From Chitinophagales bacterium (GTDB lineage: Bacteria; Bacteroidota; Bacteroidia; Chitinophagales; UBA2359), in the NCBI GenBank assembly GCA_020629005.1, contig JAHDEE010000045.1, positions 1 through 36,262 of the forward strand: a DNA stretch of 36,262 nt. The letters run 5' to 3'. Position numbers and translations under genes: made by a program. Below, one piece after another: positions 25,750 through 32,775 of the stretch (its first letter is position 1; each line of letters begins with the position of its first letter). The notes under the pieces were generated by a model that did no database searches, was not told the DNA's origin, and saw only the letters and a program-made list of their open reading frames with translations.

Positions 25750-25781
25750 TTTGGCCTAAAATGTGATCTACAGTCTATTTG
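25750..25781 (+). promoter_or_regulatory. possible promoter of the broken discoidin-like gene
   Basis: TTTG (25750-25753), 20 bp, then TCTATTTG (25774-25781), one mismatch from TAnnTTTG. It ends 26 bp before ATG 25808. Confidence 0.35.
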
Positions 25782-25807
25782 AATAACTAATACAAAACGA
25801 TCGTCGG

Positions 25808-26272
25808 ATGCATTTCTTTTTCACAATATTTTTGCTGACGCTTCTTTGCTGCTTTCAGCAATGATTTGCACAATGTACGGACAACGGCAACTATTGGAAC
25901 AAGTCATGGGTTTCTTGTAGCAATAGCCCCAACCCAAATACAGCACATGGAAGCAGCCAATGGATTCTTTATGAGTTTCATGGTGGTCAAAACCTGGATA
26001 GTACACACATTTGGAACGCCAATCGCATTGGCGAAAGCGGGAACGGTGTCAAAGGTGTGATTGTAGATTATTCTGAAGATGGAACAACCTGGATCAACAA
26101 GGGCAGCTATACCTGGCCTCAGGCAAATGAGTCGAATGAATATAGTGGTTTTGAAGGTCCTTCTGTGCATCGTGAACCCATAGAAGTCATTGACCAGACT
26201 GACATAAATACCATTGCATGCCTGTTCCAGAACTTTAAGAGTTTTGTTATCTTATGCCTTTCACATAAATAA
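25808..26272 (+). pseudogene. broken secreted discoidin-like protein gene
   Basis: ATG 25808 starts a good signal peptide (MHFFFTIFLLTLLCCFQQ) that hits an in-frame TGA at 25862-25864. The same frame then continues FAQ-CTDNGNYWNKSWVSC, so the TGA sits just before the expected signal-peptidase site and replaces one sense codon (TGG or CGA would each need one change). The following 80 or so residues (HGSSQWILYEFHGG, THIWNANRIGESGNGVKG, VIVDYSEDGTTW, GSYTWPQA) match a discoidin/F5_8-C-like domain I recall from T9SS-secreted Bacteroidota proteins. After GFEGP (about 26160) the sequence loses family character and ends at TAA 26270, with no sorting domain. It has therefore both a nonsense mutation and a lost 3' part. 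Confidence 0.75.
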
Positions 26273-26281
26273 CTTGACCTT

Positions 26282-27853
26282 ATGATTTGGAGAATTCTGC
26301 TGCTGGTAATGCTAGCACTTGGAACCAGTGCCCCGCTGCATGCTGAATCGCATCTTTTCTTTCTGCACAATCGTTGGCTTGAACTTGAGCCGGATGAAGC
26401 TCACCCGCAACATGGTCGGGCGATGTATCAAGAAATAGTACAGGCATTTGAACAAGCAGGATTGATCGTACATTCAGAATTGCGGGCGCCTGATACCGAG
26501 GTAGAACCGTACTCCCAAAAGGTTGTTGAGGAGATCAAGGGATTGTTAGCTGATGGGGTAGATCCTTCCGACATTACTGTTGCTGGAACCAGCAAAGGAG
26601 GATTTATAGCCCGCAGAGTAAGTGCCCAATTGGCGAATCCGGATATAAACTTTGTCTTCATTGCCTGTTTCGTGCCACCGGATACCGAGCCAATTCGAAA
26701 ACTGGATCTGCAAGGCAATGTGCTGTCCATATTTGAAAGCAGTGACGGATGGGCACAATCTGCTATTCCTTATCTCGAAGCTCAAGAACAGAAAGTCACT
26801 CGCTTTAATGAATTGCAATTGCATACACAGCTAGGACATGGCTTCCTTTTCAGGGCTTTGCCAGAATGGATTGTGCCAACCATAGCCTGGGCAAAGGGAC
26901 ATTATGATCAGCCGAACTACGTTTCTAGCCTAAACCAGATTCTGGAGAAAGACAGTAGCTTCAATGGCTGTATACTGGTGCAGCGGGAAGGACAAGCTGC
27001 TTATGCTCGATGTCAGGGCTTTTCTCATTTGGAAAGTGGTGAGCCGCTGACGATGGCAGAGCAATTTGTCATAGGCTCTATTAGCAAGCAGATTACAGCT
27101 GTGTTGGTGATGCAGGCAGTTGAACGCGGTGAGATAGCTTTGGGCGATCGTGTATCCAGGTTTCTGCCGGATTTGGGTCAGGATTGGAAGGATGAAGTTA
27201 GCATTCACCATTTGTTGACTCATACACATGGTATAGAAAGGATAGATGAGGGTTTATCTTTCAAACCAGGTTCTTCCTTTGCCTATTCGCAGATAGGATT
27301 CCATTTGCTAGCTAAAGTACTGGAGCAGGCCAGCGGCAGATCATTTCAGGAATTGTCGGCAGAACTCTTCAAGACGCATGCTTTAAATAAAACCTGTCAC
27401 CCTGATGAAGCACCTTTATCTTATGCAAACCTGGTAGATGGATATGAAGAGGACGATACCGGTCAATTGCAAATAGCAAAAGAGAGTTTGCGAAACTTTG
27501 CAGCAGCAGGCAGTTTTATCTCATCTGCATTTGATCTCGCCAGGTGGAATGATCTTTTGCATGAGGGGAACTTGGTTTCGGAGGCCAGCCTTGCGCAGAT
27601 GAAGAAGGCACATGCTAGAAGGCAACACCCGATATTTGGAGAGATAGAATACGGTTATGGACTCACCTTCCTGAAAGGGGAGCAGGATACACAAATTGGC
27701 GCTTTAGGGTACTCACCAGGTTTCGTATCTGCCAGCTTTTACAATCCGGAGTCCCACACTTCAGTGATTGTACTTCAAAATGTTGTGCAGGGGTTACCGG
27801 ACTTTAAAAAAGTATTCAAAACAGCTCTTGCAAGCATGGAGGTCATTCGCTAG
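26282..27853 (+). CDS. alpha/beta-hydrolase fused to class C beta-lactamase-family serine hydrolase
   Basis: This 523-aa exported protein joins two serine-hydrolase folds. After a signal peptide (MIWRILLLVMLALGTSAPLHA), residues 22-205 form an alpha/beta-hydrolase-like domain with nucleophile Ser104 in GTSKGG, a possible acid Asp155 and His186 in LGHGF. Residues about 215-520 are a beta-lactamase/DD-peptidase-like domain: S266-I-S-K269 (SxxK), Tyr335 in AYSQ (the usual YxN, with Gln for Asn), HHLLTHTHGI, and LGYSPG in place of the third motif. It probably acts as a periplasmic esterase or peptidase, not as an antibiotic-resistance enzyme. It starts 9 bp after the upstream pseudogene. Confidence 0.82.
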   Translation: MIWRILLLVMLALGTSAPLHAESHLFFLHNRWLELEPDEAHPQHGRAMYQEIVQAFEQAGLIVHSELRAPDTEVEPYSQKVVEEIKGLLADGVDPSDITVAGTSKGGFIARRVSAQLANPDINFVFIACFVPPDTEPIRKLDLQGNVLSIFESSDGWAQSAIPYLEAQEQKVTRFNELQLHTQLGHGFLFRALPEWIVPTIAWAKGHYDQPNYVSSLNQILEKDSSFNGCILVQREGQAAYARCQGFSHLESGEPLTMAEQFVIGSISKQITAVLVMQAVERGEIALGDRVSRFLPDLGQDWKDEVSIHHLLTHTHGIERIDEGLSFKPGSSFAYSQIGFHLLAKVLEQASGRSFQELSAELFKTHALNKTCHPDEAPLSYANLVDGYEEDDTGQLQIAKESLRNFAAAGSFISSAFDLARWNDLLHEGNLVSEASLAQMKKAHARRQHPIFGEIEYGYGLTFLKGEQDTQIGALGYSPGFVSASFYNPESHTSVIVLQNVVQGLPDFKKVFKTALASMEVIR

Positions 27854-27893
27854 TAGAGATGAATGATGGCAGAAGATTTCCGCAAAGCGCAGG

Positions 27894-28361
27894 TCATTGA
27901 GGTTCTAGCTCAGGCGTTGGGACCAGTTTTTTTGGGGTAACAATGGGTTCGTAGGTTTTTTCAAACTGCTCCGTATAGCTTTTACGCAATCGTTGAATCG
28001 TTGTATCGTAAGTGCTCGATTTGGTTGTTGGAACTCTAAGTTCTTCACTGCCAGTTACTCCGTCGGGCATCATCGGTTCAGTTCGACTATCCTGACAAGC
28101 CAGCAGATCTTTGTACGCCTTTTCCAGACTGTTTTGGTAATCCTTTACCAGCTGAAGCTGCTTATGTATCGCCTCTTTGTGTTGCTTCTCTGCTTCAAAC
28201 AGTAGCTCTGCCTCACCTTGATCTACCTCAACCGTCACCTTACCAAGGATGTCGACTTTTTCTACTTTTACGAAAAGCTTCAGCCAGGCTTCACGAAAAA
28301 CGAACATGGCAATCACTGCTACGACTGCCCAGATCAGATGCTTGTACGGAAAATTCTTCAT
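27894..28361 (-). CDS. membrane-anchored coiled-coil protein, unknown function
   Basis: 155 aa with a single N-terminal membrane helix (about 8-27: HLIWAVVAVIAMFVFREAW) and a predicted coiled coil (about 50-90: GEAELLFEAEKQHKEAIHKQ, VKDYQNSLEKAYKDLLACQ), then a Pro/Thr-rich tail ending in PTPELEPQ. The bulk should be periplasmic. No family was recognised. It is a monocistronic gene on the minus strand, downstream of repeat copy C. Confidence 0.65.
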   Translation of the reverse strand: MKNFPYKHLIWAVVAVIAMFVFREAWLKLFVKVEKVDILGKVTVEVDQGEAELLFEAEKQHKEAIHKQLQLVKDYQNSLEKAYKDLLACQDSRTEPMMPDGVTGSEELRVPTTKSSTYDTTIQRLRKSYTEQFEKTYEPIVTPKKLVPTPELEPQ

Positions 28362-28574
28362 AGCTTATCTGTTTGGTCTTATGCAAAAGATACCACATTT
28401 TTATAATAAATCCGTGATCTTTCGTTTGATTTGTAGTGGAATACCAAAATGAAAAAACTGAAATATCTTCCATTGACTTGTTTGTCTCGGGAAAGTTTAC
28501 CGTATTGTATTTCTACTGTTGATTGATTTCGCGATGAACTGCACCATGCATTGTGGCCGCGGGTATGGCAGTAA

Positions 28575-28753
28575 CAAAATAGCCGGGATAGAAGCGGAAT
28601 GCAGGAGGCAGCAGGCCGACTGAGTGTGCCTGTAGCCATGGCTCGACCAAAGGAGAGACATGGCTACAGGATACACGAAGCGGCTTGATGCCTCCTGCAT
28701 TATAGCGGATAGCCCGTAGGCCACCAACGCGCTGGCTACTGCCTCGCTCCAAA
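28575..28753 (-). repeat. structured intergenic repeat, copy C
   Basis: This 179-bp copy reads on the minus strand from the head TTTGGAGCG (28753-28745) to the tail GGCTATTTTG (28584-28575). Outer stem: AATGCAGGAGGCA (28598-28610) with TGCCTCCTGCATT (28689-28701), perfect 13 bp. Inner stem: CCTGTAGCCATG (28629-28640) with CATGGCTACAGG (28659-28670), perfect 12 bp. Apex GGCTCGACCAAAGGAGAGAC (28640-28659). It shares CGGGCTATCCGCT with copy B (complement at 28704-28716). It fills much of the 448-bp gap 28362-28809, which holds nothing else recognisable. Confidence 0.82.
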
Positions 28754-28809
28754 TTCTTTTAAAAGAGTCGTTCAGCCACTTAGCAGTTTCCTTCAGGCAC
28801 ATTCGATAA

Positions 28810-30798
28810 CTAGCGAACTACCTGTATCTGTACCTCAGCTTGTGAATCAGAAAGCGGGTCGATTAACTGCAAGATGTACTGTGCGGAAGGTAGCTGATCG
28901 ACGCTAAGCACTTGGCTTAAGGTACCTTGCTGCACCAGCTTTCCTTCCAGATTGATGATGGTATAATTCAGAGAATTCGATTGCAAGCCTTGCACAAACA
29001 GTTGATGGCTTACCGGATTTGGATAGAGCCTTAAATCTAGCTCAGCGATGTTAATGTTGTTGGTTAGAAGGTCATCGCCATCGCAGTCTTCATCTATTCC
29101 ATTATTGGCGATTTCTTCTGCGTCGGGATTGATGTCCGGATTTTCGTCATCACAATCATCGGCTTGGGCAAATCCGTCTTGATCAAGATCGTCGTCTGGT
29201 GTCGCAGGGTCGCAGTCATCATCGATCGCATTGTAAGCAATTTCTTCCATTGCTGGATTGACTGCTGGGTCGTTGTCGTCACAATCCTGTGAAAAGGGAT
29301 AAGTATCCAGGTCAAGATCGTCGTCTGGTGTTTCAGGATTGCAGTCGTCATCGACTCCATTGTAGGGAGTCTCCGATTGACCGGGATTGATGTTTGGATC
29401 AAGGTCATTGCAGTCTACCGTTTCATCATATCCGTCATTGTCTGCATCGCTCGCTGTGTTTTCGAAGGTAACCAGGAAGGGCTCCCATCCCAGATCGCCA
29501 ACATTGGCAAAGAGAAATAATTGATCTCCGTATTTATGGAAATTGGTGGGAGCTGATTCGCCATTAGGATCGAGATCGACCTCATAGGTTCCAGGGCCTG
29601 TTCCATTGCTGACCCAAAGTTCTTTTTGAAAGGAGGGACCAGCGCTCATGAAGAGTTGCTCACCATCGGTGGTAATGAGCGAAGGCAGGAAGAAGCCAGA
29701 GCTTGATCCTGGATTCAGTTCTGTGACCAGGAAGGTGCCGTCTGCTGTACCATCTGAAGTGTATAACTCGATGCCTGTGCTGCCATTGTCTCCTTTGTAG
29801 TAAAGACGGTCGTTGAGAACCACCATGTTTTGAGGCGCGTAACCATCATCTCCCGGCATGAGATCGATGACCATGAAGGTGCCTTCCTCTGTGCCATCAG
29901 TTCGCCAGAGTTCATCGCCATGTATGCCATCATCACCAGGGAACAGCATTAGGTCTCCCACTTTCCAATGCCTCGGTCCTCCCCAGTTGACACTTACATT
30001 TTCCAGCTCTTTGATTTTGTAGGTTCCAGCTGTCGTTCCATCGCTTCTCCACAATCCGGAATTTTGCATGATCATGTAATCCCCGGCATTCTGGATGGAG
30101 AAGGGTTCAAAACCAAATATGTCATCTGGATCTTCACTCAACACTAATTCGGTTCCTTCTTCAGTGCCATCTGTTTTCCAGAAACCTTCTCGGCTGCTGA
30201 AATAGACATTTCCCTGGAAGGTGGTATACCACTCTGGCCAGCTGCCGTTAAAGGAAGCAATGTCTTTGACTTTGAAGGTGCCTGCTGCAGTGCCATCGGT
30301 TCTCCACAATTCATTATTGTTTGGTGAGTCGATTCCTGAGAATAGCAACATATCATTGTACAGATGAAACTCTTTGTAAGTGTAGACAAAGCCGTCATTG
30401 ACACCATTTTCTGAATCTGGACCTATGTCGAGTAATAGACTAGTTCCTGCTTCAGTGCCATCGGTGGTCCAAAGTTCCATGCCGTGTGTACCATCATCGG
30501 CGGTAAAGACGAGCCGATCATTGACGATGTAGAAATTTCGGCATTCTGAGCCGGTCGCTCCAGGGTTGATATCTTTGACCAGGCTGGTTTCATTACCATC
30601 GTATTTCCAGAGTTCGATGCCATTGGCTCCATCGTCTGCCGCAAAGAGCAGCATGCCTTGAAATTCGATCACCGTATTGTCTTCAAAGAAGGCGGAAGAT
30701 TCACCGCCAGGATTGAGATCTCCCAGCGATTGTACGATCTGTGCAAAAGTGCTAAGGCTTGCCAGCAAGCAGAATGCGAGTAGAATTAGTTTTTTCAT
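28810..30798 (-). CDS. ELWxxDGT-repeat / MopE-repeat secreted protein with T9SS domain
   Basis: A 662-aa secreted protein. The signal peptide ends at FAQ (20). Residues about 45-450 hold eight ELWxxDGT-type repeats (ELWKYDGN, ELWTTDGT, ELWRTDGT, GFWKTDGT, GLWRSDGT, ELWRTDGT, ELYTSDGT, ELWVSNGT), each followed by a GT..V.D..PG segment, probably beta-propeller blades. Then come three calcium-binding-like MopE repeats (DCNDLDPNINPG, DCDDNDPAVNPA, DCDDENPDINPD, each followed by a YNG/NNGIDDDC-like stretch) joined by PDDDLD linkers. A type A T9SS domain follows (LYPNPVSHQLFV to the end). It is a surface or extracellular repeat protein of unknown ligand. The acidic repeats suggest calcium-dependent stability. 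A TACCTTTG box lies 35 bp upstream. Confidence 0.87.
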   Translation of the reverse strand: MKKLILLAFCLLASLSTFAQIVQSLGDLNPGGESSAFFEDNTVIEFQGMLLFAADDGANGIELWKYDGNETSLVKDINPGATGSECRNFYIVNDRLVFTADDGTHGMELWTTDGTEAGTSLLLDIGPDSENGVNDGFVYTYKEFHLYNDMLLFSGIDSPNNNELWRTDGTAAGTFKVKDIASFNGSWPEWYTTFQGNVYFSSREGFWKTDGTEEGTELVLSEDPDDIFGFEPFSIQNAGDYMIMQNSGLWRSDGTTAGTYKIKELENVSVNWGGPRHWKVGDLMLFPGDDGIHGDELWRTDGTEEGTFMVIDLMPGDDGYAPQNMVVLNDRLYYKGDNGSTGIELYTSDGTADGTFLVTELNPGSSSGFFLPSLITTDGEQLFMSAGPSFQKELWVSNGTGPGTYEVDLDPNGESAPTNFHKYGDQLFLFANVGDLGWEPFLVTFENTASDADNDGYDETVDCNDLDPNINPGQSETPYNGVDDDCNPETPDDDLDLDTYPFSQDCDDNDPAVNPAMEEIAYNAIDDDCDPATPDDDLDQDGFAQADDCDDENPDINPDAEEIANNGIDEDCDGDDLLTNNINIAELDLRLYPNPVSHQLFVQGLQSNSLNYTIINLEGKLVQQGTLSQVLSVDQLPSAQYILQLIDPLSDSQAEVQIQVVR

Positions 30799-30833
30799 TG
30801 CAATGTTGGTATAATTGTCGTCACAAGATTGGA

Positions 30834-30841
30834 CAAAGGTA
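30834..30841 (-). promoter_or_regulatory. TAnnTTTG -7 box of the ELWxxDGT gene
   Basis: TACCTTTG on the minus strand, 35 bp upstream of the start codon. The nearest TTTG is only 14 bp further upstream, so the -33 box is unclear. Confidence 0.45.
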
Positions 30842-30946
30842 AAGGGATTCTCTTACAAAGTATTGAGCTATACGGCCCTTTTTTGATAGTATTGACCATC
30901 TCTGCCAAAGTATCTCGAAAAAAAAATGAAGAAAAATTGTCCAAGC

Positions 30947-30973
30947 TGTCCAATCGCTCCGGACTTGTTCGTC
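30947..30973 (+). promoter_or_regulatory. candidate ECF42-type promoter
   Basis: TGTCCA (30947-30952), 17 bp, CGTC (30970-30973), 42 bp before the DGPF/YCII gene. It resembles the ECF42 promoter pattern as I recall it (-35 TGTCGA, -10 CGA/TC), with one mismatch. It would let the sigma factor activate its own operon. Confidence 0.35.
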
Positions 30974-31015
30974 TTGAGGGTGAATTTCATTTTTTAAACC
31001 GTTTAATTTATTACG

Positions 31016-31360
31016 ATGCAAGAATTTATGATGCTATTCCGACATGTTCCAAATCCAGAGTTCGAAGCTAGTCCTGAACAGATTCAGGCCGAAATCAAGA
31101 AGTGGAAAGATTGGATAGGTGCGACTGCGGCTCAGGGCAAGTTTGTAGGAACCAATCAGTTGCTCAATGAAGGTAAGGTAATCAAGCCTGGAAATGTGCT
31201 AACGGATGGTCCCTATGCGGAAGTGAAAGAGATACTTGGTGGCTACATGATTGTGAAGACCGAGACAATTGAAGAAGCCATTGAAATTGGTAAGGGATGT
31301 CCGATTCTCGATATGGGTGGGCATGTTGAAGTCCGTGGTTTCGTGCAGCTCGATCTTTAA
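31016..31360 (+). CDS. DGPF/YCII-domain protein, partner of the ECF42 sigma factor
   Basis: This is a 114-aa cytoplasmic protein with the DGPF signature region TDGPYAEVKEILGGYMIVK (64-82), here DGPY, in a YCII/PhnB-like ferredoxin fold. It opens with the typical MQEFMMLFRHVPNP. Genes of this type sit next to ECF42-group sigma factors across many phyla. Their biochemical role is not settled, and the group lacks a classical anti-sigma factor. The sigma gene starts 19 bp downstream, so the two form one operon. Confidence 0.88.
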   Translation: MQEFMMLFRHVPNPEFEASPEQIQAEIKKWKDWIGATAAQGKFVGTNQLLNEGKVIKPGNVLTDGPYAEVKEILGGYMIVKTETIEEAIEIGKGCPILDMGGHVEVRGFVQLDL

Positions 31361-31379
31361 TTGAACTTGTTTTAGATTT

Positions 31380-32612
31380 ATGAAGGAGATCGATCAATTG
31401 ATCCCAAAACTTTTCAGAACAGAGTACAGCAAATTAGTTGCTGTACTCTGTAAAGTTTTTGGACTATCTAACATTCAGGTTGCGGAGGACATTGTAAGCG
31501 ACACATTTGTGTTAGCTGCGGAGAAATGGAAGGAGCAGGGACTGCCTGATAATCAAGTGGCCTGGTTGTACACGGTTGCAAAAAATCGTGCACGGGATTA
31601 TTTGCGAAGGGAGAAATTGCGCCGAGAAAAGATCGAGCCCAATATCAAGCACAGCCAGGAAACATCCTATGACCTTGAGCTTGATTTGAGTGAGCAAAAC
31701 ATTGAGGATTCTCAACTTCAGATGTTATTTGCGGTAGCCAATCCATTGATTAGCGAGCAGTCGCAAATAGCGATGGCTCTTCGGGTGCTTTGTGGATTTA
31801 GCATAGATGAAGTAGCCTCTGCCTTGCTGAGCAATAGAGAGGTGATTAACAAGCGTTTGTATAGGGCTAAGCAGAACTTGCGTAAACATAAAGTAAAGCT
31901 TGAACTACCTCCGCCAAAGCATATCGCAGAGCGTCTTGACACCGTACTTACCAGCTTATATTTGCTTTTCAACGAGGGTTATTATGCTACGCATTCCGAT
32001 GTCGTTATACGCAAAGATCTCTGTCGGGAGGCCATGCGTCTTTGCATTCTTTTGACTAGAAATGAAAGTACTGACTTGCCGAAAGTAAGCGCGCTACTTT
32101 CGCTCATGTGCTTCCATTCGTCTCGCTTCGAAGCGAGATTTGATGCACAGGGTGACCAGGTATTGTATTACGAGCAGGATCGGAATTTATGGCAGCAATC
32201 GTTAATTGCAAAGGGAGAATACTATCTGAATCGATCATCCACTGGAGAGCAATTAGATAAATTTCACCTTGAGGCTGCGATAGCCTACTGGCATACTGAG
32301 GAAGATAGCCACGAAAAGTGGGAGAATATATTGCAACTGTACAATTACCTTTTGCAGCTGGAGTATTCACCGATAGCAGCCTTGAATCGCACCTATGCGC
32401 TCGCTCGGGCCGATGGAGCGAATATAGCGATACCGGAGGCATTGAAGCTAAATCTTGAGGATAGGCATCTCTACCATACTTTACTTGCTCAGCTCTACGC
32501 CGAGATAAACAATCTGGACAAGCAGAAGTTGCATCTCAACCTGGCCTTGGACAAGGCAGCCAGTAAACGAGACAGGGATTTTATTCAGGCAAAACTCGAT
32601 AAACTGAGCTAG
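31380..32612 (+). CDS. ECF42-group RNA polymerase sigma factor with C-terminal helical domain
   Basis: At 410 aa this is far longer than a usual ECF sigma (about 180). Region 2 covers about 10-80 (AEDIVSDTFVLAAEKW, AWLYTVAKNRARDYLRRE) and region 4 about 110-170 (LRVLCGFSIDEVASALLSNREVINKRLYRAKQNLR, key motif DEVASALL). The remaining 235 residues form a helical, TPR-like domain (LYLLFNEGYYATHSD, LCREAMRLC, LLSLMCFH, HLEAAIAYWHT, NRTYALARADG). This architecture together with the DGPF neighbour defines the ECF42 group. In studied members the C-terminal extension is needed for activity. No anti-sigma factor is present. The regulon is unknown; the adjacent divergent ELWxxDGT gene is not an obvious target. 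Confidence 0.9.
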   Translation: MKEIDQLIPKLFRTEYSKLVAVLCKVFGLSNIQVAEDIVSDTFVLAAEKWKEQGLPDNQVAWLYTVAKNRARDYLRREKLRREKIEPNIKHSQETSYDLELDLSEQNIEDSQLQMLFAVANPLISEQSQIAMALRVLCGFSIDEVASALLSNREVINKRLYRAKQNLRKHKVKLELPPPKHIAERLDTVLTSLYLLFNEGYYATHSDVVIRKDLCREAMRLCILLTRNESTDLPKVSALLSLMCFHSSRFEARFDAQGDQVLYYEQDRNLWQQSLIAKGEYYLNRSSTGEQLDKFHLEAAIAYWHTEEDSHEKWENILQLYNYLLQLEYSPIAALNRTYALARADGANIAIPEALKLNLEDRHLYHTLLAQLYAEINNLDKQKLHLNLALDKAASKRDRDFIQAKLDKLS

Positions 32613-32761
32613 AATTAAATTTATTACAGCGTTTGAAGACATGCCCACAGGAACCGACGGCATTTGAGCGATATGTTCTGCTCAAGTGAGCCAAAGATTG
32701 CATGAAATTGTCAATTGCTCAGGAAACATGTGAACGACTTCTGCCTGGCTGGAACTTGCTG

Positions 32762-32769
32762 TATCTTTG
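32762..32769 (+). promoter_or_regulatory. TAnnTTTG -7 box at the kinase start (possible leaderless mRNA)
   Basis: TATCTTTG ends only 6 bp before ATG 32776, with TTCTG (32739-32743) 18 bp upstream as a weak -33 box. Transcription would begin at or next to the start codon. Confidence 0.45.
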
Positions 32770-32775
32770 ACTAAG

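Noticed and set aside
26282-27853. Antibiotic-resistance beta-lactamase
   Set aside because: The family includes many esterases and peptidases, the YxN motif is altered and there is no resistance context; the same caution applies to the partial gene at 35311.
28497-28802. Open frames within repeat copies A, B, C and D (for example 25443-25676 and 28497-28802) as small proteins
   Set aside because: Their translations are less alike than the DNA, copy A has stops in the frame open in B and C, and the shared signal is stem pairing, not codons.
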